A DNA stretch of 64,000 bases. Origin: Pseudoalteromonas distincta (GTDB lineage: Bacteria; Pseudomonadota; Gammaproteobacteria; Enterobacterales; Alteromonadaceae). Where the stretch lies: positions 1 through 64,000 of the forward strand of contig NZ_JWIG01000007.1 of NCBI RefSeq assembly GCF_000814675.1, given 5' to 3'. This document shows positions 19,034 through 29,745 of this stretch, piece after piece; position 1 is the stretch's first letter, and each line of letters starts with the position of its first letter. A program made the translations under genes and the position numbers. The notes beneath the pieces are model-generated. The model worked only from the letters and a program-made list of their open reading frames with translations. It searched no databases and was not told the DNA's origin.

Positions 19034-20500
19034 ATGAAATATAAAGATCTACGTGATTTTATCGATTTGCTTGAAAAAAAAGGCGAACTTAAACGTATCA
19101 CCCAAGAAATCGACCCGTATCTTGAAATGACCGAAATATCTGATCGCACCTTACGTGCAAAAGGTCCTGCGTTATTATTTGAAAACCCAAAAGGCTACGA
19201 TATGCCGGTGCTTACCAACTTATTTGGTACACCAAAACGCGTAGCAATGGGCATGGGCCAAACAGATGTTAGTGAGCTTCGCGAAGTGGGTAAGCTACTC
19301 GCTTTTTTAAAAGAACCTGATCCACCAAAGGGTATTAAAGAAGCTCTAGGCGCTATACCTATTTTTAAGCAAGTGCTTAATATGCCTGCAAAAGAAGTTA
19401 AAAAAGCGCCTTGCCAACAAGTAGTTTTAGAAGGTGATGATGTAGATTTAACTAAATTACCTATTCAGCATTGTTGGCCAGGTGATGCAGCGCCATTAAT
19501 TACTTGGGGCCTTACAGTTACTAAAGGGCCTTATAAAAAGCGCCAAAATTTAGGTATTTATCGCCAGCAATTATTAGGCAAAAATAAAATAATTATGCGC
19601 TGGTTGTCACATCGTGGTGGCGCGCTTGATTTTCAAGAATGGTGTAAAGAAAACCCAGGGCAACCCTACCCTGTATCAGTAGCATTAGGTGCCGATCCTG
19701 CCACTATATTAGGTGCTGTAACGCCTGTACCTGACACTCTAAGCGAATATGCATTCGCTGGCTTATTACGTGGCAGCAGAACCGAAGTTGTAAAATCTAT
19801 TTCAAATGACCTACAAGTCCCTGCCAGTGCAGAAATAGTACTTGAAGGTTACATAATGCCTGGTGAAATGGCGCCAGAAGGCCCTTATGGTGACCATACC
19901 GGTTACTATAATGAAGTCGATGACTTTCCAGTAATGACGGTCACTCACTTAACGCATCGTAAAGATCCTATTTATCACAGCACATTTACTGGCCGTCCGC
20001 CTGATGAGCCTGCTATTTTAGGTGTGGCACTTAATGAAGTGTTTGTGCCGATACTACAAAAGCAATTCCCTGAAATTGTCGACTTTTACCTTCCGCCTGA
20101 AGGGTGCTCATATCGTATGGCGATTGTAACAATGAAAAAACAATATCCAGGCCATGCTAAGCGCGTGATGATGGGAGTTTGGTCGTTCTTACGTCAGTTT
20201 ATGTACACCAAATTTGTCATCGTCTGCGATGACGATGTTAACGCCCGCGATTGGGAAGATGTTATTTGGGCTATAACAACCCGAATGGATCCAGCGCGTG
20301 ATACAACATTAATAGAAAACACACCTATTGATTATCTCGATTTTGCATCGCCAGTCTCAGGTCTTGGTTCAAAAATGGGAATGGATGCTACCAATAAATG
20401 GCCTGGCGAAACCACCCGCGAATGGGGCGAGCCTATTGTTATGGATAAAGACACCAAAGACCGCGTAGATGATATTTGGGAAAGCCTTAATATTGTTTAA
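19034..20500 (+). CDS. ubiD: 4-hydroxy-3-polyprenylbenzoate decarboxylase UbiD
   Basis: 488 residues, the family length. It is a prenyl-FMN-dependent decarboxylase of ubiquinone biosynthesis. Conserved blocks include [20 protein letters not shown] at the N-terminus, the cofactor-binding middle region, and the catalytic E-R-E area with [18 protein letters not shown] followed by the [13 protein letters not shown] loop. The prFMN synthase UbiX is not in the window. It lies upstream of fre with a 109-bp gap, the order found in other gammaproteobacteria. Confidence 0.97.
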   Translation: MKYKDLRDFIDLLEKKGELKRITQEIDPYLEMTEISDRTLRAKGPALLFENPKGYDMPVLTNLFGTPKRVAMGMGQTDVSELREVGKLLAFLKEPDPPKGIKEALGAIPIFKQVLNMPAKEVKKAPCQQVVLEGDDVDLTKLPIQHCWPGDAAPLITWGLTVTKGPYKKRQNLGIYRQQLLGKNKIIMRWLSHRGGALDFQEWCKENPGQPYPVSVALGADPATILGAVTPVPDTLSEYAFAGLLRGSRTEVVKSISNDLQVPASAEIVLEGYIMPGEMAPEGPYGDHTGYYNEVDDFPVMTVTHLTHRKDPIYHSTFTGRPPDEPAILGVALNEVFVPILQKQFPEIVDFYLPPEGCSYRMAIVTMKKQYPGHAKRVMMGVWSFLRQFMYTKFVIVCDDDVNARDWEDVIWAITTRMDPARDTTLIENTPIDYLDFASPVSGLGSKMGMDATNKWPGETTREWGEPIVMDKDTKDRVDDIWESLNIV

Positions 20501-20541
20501 GTGTTTATATGTAAGTACATATCAGGCTATAAAATAACCCT

Positions 20542-20581
20542 GCAGATATGCTAGAATCGAGCTATTCGATTGCGTATCTGC
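20542..20581 (+). promoter_or_regulatory. imperfect hairpin in the ubiD-fre gap
   Basis: Outer stem GCAGATA/TATCTGC (7 bp) and inner stem AATCGA/TCGATT around a short loop, with mismatches between. No U-run follows. It could be an RNA structure in the fre leader or an operator; its function is not clear. Confidence 0.35.
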
Positions 20582-20609
20582 TGTTACAAGCGCTGCTAAA
20601 AGGTAAAAA

Positions 20610-21323
20610 ATGCAAACATTAAAAGCTGAAGTTGTAGCTATCAGCCCACTTACAGAATTTGTTCATAAAGTAATTTTAAAGCCACAACAACCGGTGACCT
20701 TTGAAGCTGGCCAATACATGCAACTCGTATTAGGCGAAAAAGACAAACGTGCTTTTTCTATAGCTAGTCGCCCTTCACAGTGCGATGCAATAGAACTGCA
20801 TATTGGCGCCTCAGGTGCCGATTCGTATGCAATGCAATCGTTAGAGCATTTACGAAACGCCCATACCACAGGGCAGTTAGTAGACATTGAAGCTGGCTTG
20901 GGTATTTCACAGTTGCGCCTGCAATGTGAGCGCCCTATTATTTTACTCGCCGGTGGTACTGGTTTTTCATACGCAAAATCAATGGCTGATCATTTAGCTG
21001 AAATAAAATGCGACCGTCCTGTGTTGTTTTACTGGGGCGTAAAAGAAGAATCTGCTTTATACGCACATACAGAAATGCAAACATGGGCAGATAGCCATGA
21101 GAACTTTAAGTTTATTCCTGTAGTAGAAAATCCATCTGCTAATTGGCAAGGACACACTGGCTATGTACACAAAGCAGTAATGCAAGATATTGTGTCACTA
21201 GAACCATACGATATTTATATGGCAGGTCGTTTTGACATGATAGGTATTGTCCGTGATGACTTTATTACTCATGGTGCAATTCGTGAAAACATGTACGCAG
21301 ATGCATTCGCATTTATCAAATAA
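20610..21323 (+). CDS. fre: NAD(P)H-flavin reductase Fre
   Basis: 237 residues. An N-terminal FAD/flavin-binding barrel has FEAGQYMQLVLGEKDKRAFSIAS (the RxFS flavin motif). The NAD(P)-binding fold carries ILLAGGTGFSYAKSM and YMAGRFDM, the Fre/LuxG pattern. It reduces free flavins such as FMN and riboflavin, which can feed UbiX prenyl-FMN synthesis, ferric reduction or luciferase-type enzymes. The location after ubiD fits a flavin-supply role. Confidence 0.93.
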   Translation: MQTLKAEVVAISPLTEFVHKVILKPQQPVTFEAGQYMQLVLGEKDKRAFSIASRPSQCDAIELHIGASGADSYAMQSLEHLRNAHTTGQLVDIEAGLGISQLRLQCERPIILLAGGTGFSYAKSMADHLAEIKCDRPVLFYWGVKEESALYAHTEMQTWADSHENFKFIPVVENPSANWQGHTGYVHKAVMQDIVSLEPYDIYMAGRFDMIGIVRDDFITHGAIRENMYADAFAFIK

Positions 21324-21345
21324 TTGAAATTTACTTTCAGTTATA

Positions 21346-21375
21346 AATAAAGGCACCTAATCGGTGCCTTTATTT
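21346..21375 (+). terminator. terminator downstream of fre
   Basis: Stem AAAGGCACC/GGTGCCTTT with a TAAT-type loop, followed by a T-rich run, 25 nt after the stop codon. Confidence 0.85.
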
Positions 21376-21490
21376 TTATAACAACAAACATTTAATAGTT
21401 AAAACCTATCAACTCCATCAATATAAACAATTTCCTAAATCTCTATCTATAAACCATACTTTGTATAGAACATCAGCGGGAGAGACCCAA

Positions 21491-21901
21491 ATGCTAAATA
21501 CAAAAGTAAAAGATTTTATGCAACGCAAATTGCCAAATATCACACCAGATACAGAAATGACGACAGCCATAGCAGAACTACAAAAATTTAAACTACTTGG
21601 CGCACCAGTATTTGATAAAGATAAATGCTTAGTTGGATTTATATCAGAGCAAGAGCTGTTAAAACCACTTACGCAAAGCAGTTATTTTTGTGATGGGATG
21701 GTTAAAGTATCACAGCTTATGCAAACAGAGGTAGTGACCGTTAGCGGCGATACCAACATTATTGAGCTTGCACAGCAGATGCAGCCTGGTAAACCAAAAA
21801 ACTACCCTGTTGTAGAGGGTATTAAAGTAATCGGTATGATCAGCCGAGCAGATGTACTTAAAGCACTTTACGATAATTACATAAGCTGCCAAACACACTA
21901 A
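21491..21901 (+). CDS. CBS-domain pair protein
   Basis: 136 residues from ATG 21491, preceded by GGGAGAG; an upstream TTG frame extension has no support. Two CBS motifs fill the protein: VKDFMQRKLPNITPDTEMTTAIAELQKFKLLGAPVFD and VSQLMQTEVVTVSGDTNIIELAQQM...YPVVEGIKVIGMISRADVLKAL. Tandem CBS domains bind adenine nucleotides or related ligands and usually regulate a partner. No effector domain is attached. It is a single gene. Confidence 0.85.
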   Translation: MLNTKVKDFMQRKLPNITPDTEMTTAIAELQKFKLLGAPVFDKDKCLVGFISEQELLKPLTQSSYFCDGMVKVSQLMQTEVVTVSGDTNIIELAQQMQPGKPKNYPVVEGIKVIGMISRADVLKALYDNYISCQTH

Positions 21902-21914
21902 ATTGCAGATACAA

Positions 21915-21944
21915 AAATGCCGCTTATATAAAGCGGCATTTTTA
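21915..21944. terminator. bidirectional terminator between the CBS gene and add
   Basis: Stem ATGCCGCTT/AAGCGGCAT with a short AT loop, flanked by A and T runs. It serves the two convergent genes. Confidence 0.85.
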
Positions 21945-21955
21945 ATGCTCTTACA

Positions 21956-22957
21956 TTAACGTGCGCTAACGAGTGCTAAAAGTTCTTTTTTATCGCCATC
22001 GCTTAAAAATGCTATTTCTAAAGCATTTTTTTGGGCTTTTTCCATATCAGCTTGAGATAAGCCTGCTTTAGGTGCAGCAACGGTATATTCATACTCAATT
22101 TCAATACCTTCAACCGCAGGATCATCAGTATTAATACACGCTAAAATACCATGATCTAAAAACTGTTTAAGTGGGTGCTTAGTTAAATCGTTTACTGTAC
22201 TGGTTTGAATATTACTTGTTAAGCATGACTCAATACCAATACGGTTATCGCGTAAATAATCCATTAGTTTTGGATCTTCAATTGCTTTAACGCCATGCCC
22301 TATTCTGCTCGCACCCAACTCATTAATTGCTTGCCAAATACTTGGAGCACCAAGTGCTTCTCCAGCATGGACAGTCGAAGCTAAATACGCATTTCGTACT
22401 TGTTTAAAGTGCTCTACAAACAACTCACCCGGGAAGCCAATTTCGTCACCGGCTAAATCAACAGCAACTAAATCATTTTTAAATGCGAGTAATGCATCAA
22501 GCTCTTTTTGACACGTTTTTACGCCATAAGTACGCGATAAAATACCAATCAAGTTAGCTTTTATATTTGCGCCTTTTGTTGCTGATTTAATACCATCAAC
22601 AACTGCCTCTACAACGCCTTCTGGGTGTAAACCTTGGCTTTGTGCCATGTAGTAAGGGCTAAATCGAAGCTCCACATAATCAAGACCTTGTGCTTGTGCA
22701 TCTTCAATGTTTTCAATTGCGATACGTCTACACGCATCGTAGTCGCCAAGCACAGTAACTCCCCAATCTAACTTTTGTAAAAAAGCCATGAGGTTTGGTT
22801 CAGGATCAATAACTTGAACATGAGGGATTAATGCTTCAACGTTATCTGCAGGTAGCTCTATATTAAACTGTCGACCAAGTTCTAATATGGTTTGCGCACG
22901 TACATTACCGTCTAAATGGCGGTGAATATCTAGCAAAGGTAATTTTCTATTGATCAT
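21956..22957 (-). CDS. add: adenosine deaminase
   Basis: 333 residues. The metal-dependent amidohydrolase fold has the zinc-binding HRHLDGN at about 11-17, the third ligand and catalytic region STVHAGE, the RIGHG motif, SCLTSNIQT, and the aspartate pair NTDDPAV. It converts adenosine (and deoxyadenosine) to inosine in purine salvage. Length and motifs match the E. coli enzyme rather than adenine deaminases. It is a single gene. Confidence 0.95.
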   Translation of the reverse strand: MINRKLPLLDIHRHLDGNVRAQTILELGRQFNIELPADNVEALIPHVQVIDPEPNLMAFLQKLDWGVTVLGDYDACRRIAIENIEDAQAQGLDYVELRFSPYYMAQSQGLHPEGVVEAVVDGIKSATKGANIKANLIGILSRTYGVKTCQKELDALLAFKNDLVAVDLAGDEIGFPGELFVEHFKQVRNAYLASTVHAGEALGAPSIWQAINELGASRIGHGVKAIEDPKLMDYLRDNRIGIESCLTSNIQTSTVNDLTKHPLKQFLDHGILACINTDDPAVEGIEIEYEYTVAAPKAGLSQADMEKAQKNALEIAFLSDGDKKELLALVSAR

Positions 22958-23084
22958 AATAGCAACCCAGTTTAGTTAAATTTGCGCGCATGATACGCAG
23001 ATACAGTTATTTTTCAAGTCTATATGATTTGCGGTAAGTTTTAGCGGTCATATGTCTGCTTTTTGTGCAAAAAAATGATACAGC

Positions 23085-25772
23085 TTATTTTCCTGATAAG
23101 TGGTGCCAAAGAGTTTTAAAAAGCGTATTTGCATCAATAGGTTTGGTGATATAACCATTCATTCCACAGGCTAGTGCCTTTTTAACGTCCTCGTCATGGG
23201 CGTTCGCCGATAGCCCTATTATGGGTAAATCAATTAACTCTAAATCACGACGAATTACTTTTGTTGCTTTGAGTCCATCCATTTTTGGCATTTGAATATC
23301 CATAAGAACAATGTCGTAGCTATTTTCGGCTAGCTTTTCTATGGCCTCAAAACCATCGTTAGCAATGTCGGCAATACAGCCTTTCGTTTTTAAAATAGCA
23401 TTAGCAACATGCTGATTAAGTGGATTATCTTCTACTAAAAGTAATTTATAGCCTGTAAATGATAATGTACTTACGTCTATTTCGTTGTATTGCTGCTGAA
23501 TTTGCTCTGCCTTTGGTAAAGGCGATATTAGCGGCAAACTAAATGTAAATGTAGAGCCTTTACCTTCATAACTAACTAAATCAATTGCACCACCCATTAA
23601 CTCAACTAGTTTTCTGCAAATACTTAATCCTAAGCCTGTACCACCATATTGACGTGAGGTTGAGCTATCAGCTTGCGCGAACGGTTTAAACAATTGTTTC
23701 TGTGCTTCGCTACTAATACCAATACCCGTATCGTTAATACTAAAATAAGTCATTTTTTTCGACTGCCAAATTTTCAGAGTGATTTCACCTTCCCCTGTAA
23801 ATTTAACCGCATTATTGAGCAGGTTCAGCAGCACTTGTTTTAAGCGGATTGGATCGGTATTGATGACCAAATTTGATGTTTTATCAAAATCGAGACTTAA
23901 CTTTATTGATTTAATATCAGCCTCAAATTGAAGTAAATTAAGCATTTCATCCGCTAAACTCGCTACATTAATAGGCTCTTGCATTAAGTCTAGCTTGCCT
24001 GCTTCCATTTTTGAAAAGTCGAGCACATCGTTTAATACCCTCAGTAAAACACCCAGTGCCCCATCTGCTTGCTCTATGTAACTTCTAGCTTGTTGCCAAT
24101 CGTTTTGCTGGAGCGCTAAATAATGCAGCCCTTTTATACCGTTAATAGGGGTGCGGACTTCGTGGCTCATGTTTGCTAAAAACTGCCCCTTTATATGACT
24201 CGCTTCATCTGCTTTTTGTTTTTCTTTGCGTAGTGTATGTGTTTGCTTGGCCACTTGTTCGCGAATTTGTATGTTTGTACCAGTAACTGAAATCAAAAAT
24301 GTAATCAGTAACCACACAAACAACATACCTACTATTTGTGCAAGCCAATATACTAACCAAGACGTTCTAACTATTGGCTCATATAACTCAACCTGCCACA
24401 TACGTTTGCCAATCAACAATTGATATTCTTTAAATAGCGCTTGCAAATTAGCGGTATCTGCAATATAAATTGCCTGCTTTTTCCCTGGTATCGTTGTGTC
24501 AAAAAAACTAGCTGAAATTGAGTTGTTGTGATCAAATAATAGTGTTTGCGATAAGCGTTTCAGGCTGACAATCGCTGCCACAAAGCCTTGAAAATCATCT
24601 TCGGTAGAGGACTCTCCAAAAACAGGATATAAAAAAAGCACACCGTGTTCGGCTGTATTTTGGACCAAATTAATTGGCTCACTTAGTGCAAGTTCATTAA
24701 GCTCTTTCGCTTTGCTAAGCGCTGCACCTCTTACTTTACTAGAAGCTAAATCAAACCCTAAAACATCTTCATTACCTTTTAAGGGATATACGTACTTTAC
24801 TGGAAAGTAATTACTACGCGTACCTGCAGGTTGCCAAGCTCCATCTAGTGACTTTTCTTTTATATATAGAGGTTTGCCTGTGGCTGGATTTTCATGTGTC
24901 TCAAAATCTGCGAGTTTATTTGCTGGTATATAAGGTATCCATTCAAAAGCTAGAATTTCTTGGCTGTAGTCCAACTGCTTTGAAGTAAATTGTTTAAACT
25001 CTTTAAAATCCACGTCACTACTACTAGCAAAAAACGTAGCTAATAAGCCTAAATGAGCAGTAATACCATCGAGCTTTTGGCTTATAGCATTTTGCACAGA
25101 AAGTATTTTGGCTTCTTGCTTTTGAATATCTTTTTCTTTTTTAACACTAGCAGCGCCATAAAAACTAACGCTGATCAGTATGTAAATTAATAGCGAGGGT
25201 AAAATTACCAACATACGGTGGCGTACTTGTGTGTAATTAAAAGCGGCGAGTACTAAAGGTGTAAATATAAGTACGCCAATACTGTCGCCAATCCACCATG
25301 CTATAAAGTTATCAAAAATAGCATTGGTCGGAATCACATTATTCAATGCTAATAAACTTGTTCCTACACCTGCAGCAATAACACAACATATTGGCCCCGC
25401 TACTATTAAGCTTTGAACACTGTGTTTTAAAGAGGATAAATCCAACGGCGCTTTTATAACATTCACTATAATTTGTCGGCCAATCCAAGCCTGTAAAACA
25501 GAGGCTAAAGTAATGCCTATAGCTTGTAAAAGCACAATAAAATGAAAAATATCTACGGTGTGTTCAAGGTGAATTAAGTTAGTACAAAAAGCCCCAATAA
25601 TAAGGCCAATAAATGACTTACGTCCCCAAATTAAAAAGCTCGCTAAAGCAATTCCTGAGGGCGGCCAGGAGGCGACCGCATAGCCATCTACAGAAAGAAG
25701 TGAGTTGCTAAAGTATCCTGTAAAGAAGTAAGCACAAGCCAAGCTAAGGGTTAATATTAAAAACTTTCTCAA
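23085..25772 (-). CDS. hybrid sensor kinase: MASE1-CHASE-HisKA-HATPase-receiver
   Basis: 895 residues. An N-terminal block of about eight membrane segments with WPPSGIALA is typical of MASE1 (1-210). A periplasmic CHASE domain follows (about 225-440, ILAFEWIPYIP...PLKGNEDVLGFDLASS), then another membrane segment (about 462-485) and coiled coil. HisKA has FLANMSHEVRTPINGIKG; HATPase has DTGIGIS and YGGTGLGLSICRKL. The receiver at about 770-890 has VEDN, LMDIQMPKMDG, GLSANA and YITKPID, so it looks complete. There is no HPt domain on the protein, so a separate HPt or cyclase partner is needed. CHASE domains bind small ligands; the signal is unknown. Confidence 0.92.
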   Translation of the reverse strand: MRKFLILTLSLACAYFFTGYFSNSLLSVDGYAVASWPPSGIALASFLIWGRKSFIGLIIGAFCTNLIHLEHTVDIFHFIVLLQAIGITLASVLQAWIGRQIIVNVIKAPLDLSSLKHSVQSLIVAGPICCVIAAGVGTSLLALNNVIPTNAIFDNFIAWWIGDSIGVLIFTPLVLAAFNYTQVRHRMLVILPSLLIYILISVSFYGAASVKKEKDIQKQEAKILSVQNAISQKLDGITAHLGLLATFFASSSDVDFKEFKQFTSKQLDYSQEILAFEWIPYIPANKLADFETHENPATGKPLYIKEKSLDGAWQPAGTRSNYFPVKYVYPLKGNEDVLGFDLASSKVRGAALSKAKELNELALSEPINLVQNTAEHGVLFLYPVFGESSTEDDFQGFVAAIVSLKRLSQTLLFDHNNSISASFFDTTIPGKKQAIYIADTANLQALFKEYQLLIGKRMWQVELYEPIVRTSWLVYWLAQIVGMLFVWLLITFLISVTGTNIQIREQVAKQTHTLRKEKQKADEASHIKGQFLANMSHEVRTPINGIKGLHYLALQQNDWQQARSYIEQADGALGVLLRVLNDVLDFSKMEAGKLDLMQEPINVASLADEMLNLLQFEADIKSIKLSLDFDKTSNLVINTDPIRLKQVLLNLLNNAVKFTGEGEITLKIWQSKKMTYFSINDTGIGISSEAQKQLFKPFAQADSSTSRQYGGTGLGLSICRKLVELMGGAIDLVSYEGKGSTFTFSLPLISPLPKAEQIQQQYNEIDVSTLSFTGYKLLLVEDNPLNQHVANAILKTKGCIADIANDGFEAIEKLAENSYDIVLMDIQMPKMDGLKATKVIRRDLELIDLPIIGLSANAHDEDVKKALACGMNGYITKPIDANTLFKTLWHHLSGK

Positions 25773-25823
25773 AGCTTGTGCTCCTGAACTACAAAAAATG
25801 CTAAGTAGTTATAGTGTAGTCAT

Positions 25824-26933
25824 TTATTGATATAAAACGAGCGCCTTTTCTGCCTGTGCACTATTTTTATAACTCAACACAGCTTGTTCAGAGAACTGTT
25901 TTTTATTTTCACTATTCAGTGCTTTATCAAATATTCTAGCTGCTAAGTCATAATCACCCTTAGCATTAGCAAGGCAAGCTAGCGCAAGTAATAGTGAATT
26001 ATTTGAATCATCCTTCTTAAGGCGTTCTTGAATGCTTATTTGCAACTTAGCTGCATCGGCTGCTGTTGCTTTACTTAATATATTTGCAAGCTCTAAGTGT
26101 TGCTCACTATGCTTAACCATCTTAATTAAGTCACTTTCAATAACAGCCAATTGACCTGCTTGCGCCATTTGCATTAAATATGCGGTGTGGGCATGAGCTT
26201 GCAGCTTTTTCGGTAGCTGTTTATATTTCTCACTCAGCTTGTCTGCATCTAACGCATTAAAATAAGCACTAAATAACTGCGTCCACTGTGCATCAGTAAG
26301 TACTTTTTTGCGCAGTAAACGCGGCAAAAAGTCTTCCAGCGCACTAAAGTGTTGTTGTTGTACTAATACTTCTGCATAAAGTTTTAACTCAAGTGCGGTG
26401 GCTTTTTTAGCTTCTGCGCTAATACGCATTTGTGATTCAATCGCACTACTATCGCCACTTGCCAACCATAGCTTTGCTACTTTTAATTGATGCTCTGGGC
26501 TTATTTCAAATAAACGCTCAAGTGCTTTATCTGTTTGATTATTAGCAAGCGCTGCTTTTGCAAGTAATGCTAAGCGAATATCTTCAAACTTATCTGGTAC
26601 GCTATTACCCGATAAAGCCTGTTCTACGTGCTCGTAATCATCATTAATAGCACTCCAAAGAGCCTGCTCAATAGCTGCTTGTTTGCGCTCTTGGCTACGT
26701 GCAAAAAAGCCATGCTTAGTATTATGATAAATCGATAATAAATAACGAATTAACTTATATGTTAAATATAAAACAACAGCGGTAATGACTGCCATTATAC
26801 AAAACGATACTATCGTGCCTTCTATCGTCGTATTGTTAAATGAAATAAGTACATAACCTTTTTCATCTAGAACGAATGGAGTAACCGCTAGTACAACAAC
26901 AATAGCTACAATTAAAATAATTAGCCCTATCAT
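25824..26933 (-). CDS. hemY: HemY, inner-membrane TPR protein of the hem operon
   Basis: About 369 residues from ATG 26933. AAGGAG sits 8 nt upstream, and this ATG overlaps the hemX stop as ATGA; a GTG 9 nt further up is less likely. Two membrane segments (about 1-20 and 36-60) are followed by a HemY-type N-terminal cytoplasmic helix region and TPR repeats (ARIFDKALNSE, ALVLYQ). It is the E. coli-type HemY, a coproheme/haem pathway-associated protein of unclear function, not the protoporphyrinogen oxidase of the same name. Confidence 0.88.
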   Translation of the reverse strand: MIGLIILIVAIVVVLAVTPFVLDEKGYVLISFNNTTIEGTIVSFCIMAVITAVVLYLTYKLIRYLLSIYHNTKHGFFARSQERKQAAIEQALWSAINDDYEHVEQALSGNSVPDKFEDIRLALLAKAALANNQTDKALERLFEISPEHQLKVAKLWLASGDSSAIESQMRISAEAKKATALELKLYAEVLVQQQHFSALEDFLPRLLRKKVLTDAQWTQLFSAYFNALDADKLSEKYKQLPKKLQAHAHTAYLMQMAQAGQLAVIESDLIKMVKHSEQHLELANILSKATAADAAKLQISIQERLKKDDSNNSLLLALACLANAKGDYDLAARIFDKALNSENKKQFSEQAVLSYKNSAQAEKALVLYQ

Positions 26934-28771
26934 TGCGCCCACTCCTTAACCTTTTGTGTACTGTTTAAGGTTACTTTTGGATTAAAGTTTAGCTGCTCTT
27001 TTTCAAGTTTAGACAACGCTTTAAGTACCGTTTTTGTTGTATCATCGTCTTGCTTAAAGTACTCACCAACTAAACGTTTTGCTTCACTTAAGGCGCTAAA
27101 GAAAATACTTGCCTGCTTACTCATAAGTGCATCTTGTGCCTGAGTTATATTAAGCTTGATTCGTTGATTTATTAAATGGCGCTCTTGATCCGTAAGTAAT
27201 GGCTCAATGGAAACACCTTCGTGCTGACGAATAGTAATAAAGCTATCCACAATTTTATTCCAGCTATTACTCAAGTTTTGCTGCCAATCACTCACGTCAC
27301 CACTTAAAGCATTTTCATCTATTGCAGCTGCTTCTTCTGGTAAATTAACCGCATTAAAAACTAAGTCGTCAATACTGCTTAGTACACTGTTTAGCTGTAA
27401 ATAAATAGCCTCTGTTGCAACAGGTTTAAGGCTATCAAGTGTTTGTATATCTTGCATAATCGCTTGGCGAACTTCAACAGTTCCGGGGTGCTCACTAAGT
27501 AATCCATCTAAGCGCTTTAAAACAGCACTAGTCTCTTGGTAGTCTTTTTCAGCCCATAGTTTAAACTCAGCCATACGCTGTAAGCTGGTTACTTCTTGCG
27601 GGTTTAACGATGAGCCTTGTTGCTGCGCCTTTTGCAAAGCCGCTTTTAGTTCTTGCTGATTTTGAACTGCACTTTCATTTAGGGCTGCGGCAACTTTTTC
27701 TTCACTATTAAACAGCGCTTGTTGCAAATTAGATTGCGCCGATTTAAGTGCTTGCAGCTCCTGGGTGAGTAACTTATTTTGCTCGCTTAACTCATTAACG
27801 GCTAGGTTTTGCGCCTTACCAGCATTTAATTTTTGATAAAACTCGTATCCAACACCAGAGGCCACAATTAACGAAATAAGAAGCGCAAGTACTGCAACCT
27901 TACTTATTTTTTGTTTACTTTTGTCTGCCGTATTTTTTGTAGCTGTAGGCTCTTGCTTAGTTGATTTAGCAGAGGTCGTGTTAGCTATTGTTGGTGTGGC
28001 TTTTTCTGCCGTTACTGGCTTTGACTGTTCGCTCATGTTGCTACCTTGCTGATTTATGCAGGTAAACATAGCATTATCGCTAGCCCCTGCTGCAATGTGT
28101 ATATTAGCCGAACTTACCTGTTGCAGCTTTAAATAAGCGGCTATACGCTCGCTGGCAACATAAAATCGGCACTGTTGTAACCATTGTAGTTGGTGTGCAG
28201 TAAGGCTTTTAAATATAGCATCAACTGCTGCATTACTTGTTATGACTATACCGTGTACATTCTGGCTTTTCCAGTGGTCTGTCCAGTTAGAGGTAATACT
28301 CTCTGTCGGTTCACGTTTGTACACAACACAATTATTTAAAAAAGCACCGCGCTCTTTGAGCGTTTTAGCTAACTCAGGGCGGCCACCTTGGCCCTTAACT
28401 AATACTATATTACAGCCATCCACCTCGGCGAGTGATTTAAGCGCAAGTAACCCTTCTGAATCATACTGCTTTGGTACTGCTGCGCGCACACCAAATTGCT
28501 CATATATAACATCGGCTGTTTGTTGTCCAACCGCATAAAACTGCGCTTTGGTATTTATATCTGGTTTTAATTGCGAAAGTGCACTGACTGAATCTTGCGA
28601 TATAAATATTATTTTATCTGCATTTAATAGTGGACTAAGCTCAGTGCTGGAGGGTGTTAAATGCGTTATTTTTAATACCGGAAATAAAGACGCCTGATAA
28701 CCCGCTTGCTCAAGTTGCTGTGCAAGGGCTGCGCCTTTTCCTTCGGGCCGAGTTATCAGAATATGTGTCAT
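26930..28771 (-). CDS. hemD: fused uroporphyrinogen-III synthase HemD and membrane protein HemX
   Basis: 613 residues. Residues 1-245 are uroporphyrinogen-III synthase: ILITRPEGKGAALAQQLEQAGY at the N-terminus and VHGIVITSNAAVDAIF in the second lobe. From about 246 (MSEQSKP) the protein is HemX-like: a low-complexity Thr/Lys/Ala linker, one membrane segment at about 290-308, then a long coiled coil and helical periplasmic domain. Most enterobacteria have these as two genes; here the frame is continuous with no stop between. The internal ATG (28036 on the minus strand) is preceded by AGCAAGGTAGCAAC, a possible weak ribosome site. HemD closes hydroxymethylbilane to uroporphyrinogen III. Confidence 0.88.
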   Translation of the reverse strand: MTHILITRPEGKGAALAQQLEQAGYQASLFPVLKITHLTPSSTELSPLLNADKIIFISQDSVSALSQLKPDINTKAQFYAVGQQTADVIYEQFGVRAAVPKQYDSEGLLALKSLAEVDGCNIVLVKGQGGRPELAKTLKERGAFLNNCVVYKREPTESITSNWTDHWKSQNVHGIVITSNAAVDAIFKSLTAHQLQWLQQCRFYVASERIAAYLKLQQVSSANIHIAAGASDNAMFTCINQQGSNMSEQSKPVTAEKATPTIANTTSAKSTKQEPTATKNTADKSKQKISKVAVLALLISLIVASGVGYEFYQKLNAGKAQNLAVNELSEQNKLLTQELQALKSAQSNLQQALFNSEEKVAAALNESAVQNQQELKAALQKAQQQGSSLNPQEVTSLQRMAEFKLWAEKDYQETSAVLKRLDGLLSEHPGTVEVRQAIMQDIQTLDSLKPVATEAIYLQLNSVLSSIDDLVFNAVNLPEEAAAIDENALSGDVSDWQQNLSNSWNKIVDSFITIRQHEGVSIEPLLTDQERHLINQRIKLNITQAQDALMSKQASIFFSALSEAKRLVGEYFKQDDDTTKTVLKALSKLEKEQLNFNPKVTLNSTQKVKEWAQ

Positions 28772-29710
28772 TTATGCGTCTCTATAAACTTCAGCTAATA
28801 TTTTGTCTGCACCTTGAGCTAGTAATTTTTTAGCAAGCTCAATACCTAGTTTTTCTGCGTCATTTACATGGCCCGTTACTTCGTCACGTAAAATTTCGCT
28901 GCCATCAACAGCACCAACTAAACCACGTAAATGCACTTGTTCGCCATCAACCAATGCATAAGCACCAATAGGAACTTGGCAACCACCTTCTAAATAGCGA
29001 TTCATCGAACGCTCTGCGTTTACGCGAATACGTGTTTGTGTATGCTCAAGTGGTGCAAGTAATGCTTTGGTTACTTCATCATCAATACGACATTCAATAC
29101 CTACAGCGCCTTGACCATTTGCTGGTAATGACACTTCTGGCTCAATGTAGTCAGCAATACGCGACTCCATTTCTAAACGAATAAGCCCTGCAGCCGCTAA
29201 AATAATAGCATCATATTGGCCGTCATCTAATTTACCTAAACGCGTATTTACATTGCCGCGTAAATCACGAATATCTAAATCAGGGCGAAGTGCCTTAATT
29301 TGGCACTGGCGGCGCAGGCTCGAAGTACCAACAATAGCGCCTTGTGGTAGGGCACTTAAATTAGCAAAATTGTTTGATACAAACGCATCGCGTGGATCCT
29401 CACGCTCACAAATAGTATGCAGTGCTAGCCCTTGAGGAAACTCTACTGGCACATCTTTCATAGAATGTACGGCAATGTCAGCTCGGCCATCTAGCATGGC
29501 TTGCTCTAGTTCTTTAACAAATAAGCCTTTACCGCCAATTTTGGCCAATGGTGTATCTAAAATAATATCCCCTTGCGTCGACATTGGGACTAATTCTACG
29601 TGCACATCTGCATGAAAACGCTCAAGCTCTGCTTTTACAAATTCGGCCTGCCAAAGTGCTAGGGCGCTTTTGCGCGTTGCGATGCGTACTAATTTTGTTT
29701 TTTCTGTCAT
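28772..29710 (-). CDS. hemC: hydroxymethylbilane synthase (porphobilinogen deaminase)
   Basis: 312 residues from ATG 29710; a TTG 12 nt upstream is possible but unlikely. Family motifs: [55 protein letters not shown], and the dipyrromethane-cofactor cysteine in [12 protein letters not shown]. It polymerises four porphobilinogens for tetrapyrrole synthesis. It directly abuts hemD (stop followed at once by the hemD ATG), so hemC-hemDX-hemY form one operon. Confidence 0.97.
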   Translation of the reverse strand: MTEKTKLVRIATRKSALALWQAEFVKAELERFHADVHVELVPMSTQGDIILDTPLAKIGGKGLFVKELEQAMLDGRADIAVHSMKDVPVEFPQGLALHTICEREDPRDAFVSNNFANLSALPQGAIVGTSSLRRQCQIKALRPDLDIRDLRGNVNTRLGKLDDGQYDAIILAAAGLIRLEMESRIADYIEPEVSLPANGQGAVGIECRIDDEVTKALLAPLEHTQTRIRVNAERSMNRYLEGGCQVPIGAYALVDGEQVHLRGLVGAVDGSEILRDEVTGHVNDAEKLGIELAKKLLAQGADKILAEVYRDA

Positions 29711-29745
29711 AGGGGTATCCAATTAATTACTGCGTTTAGCCAGTT

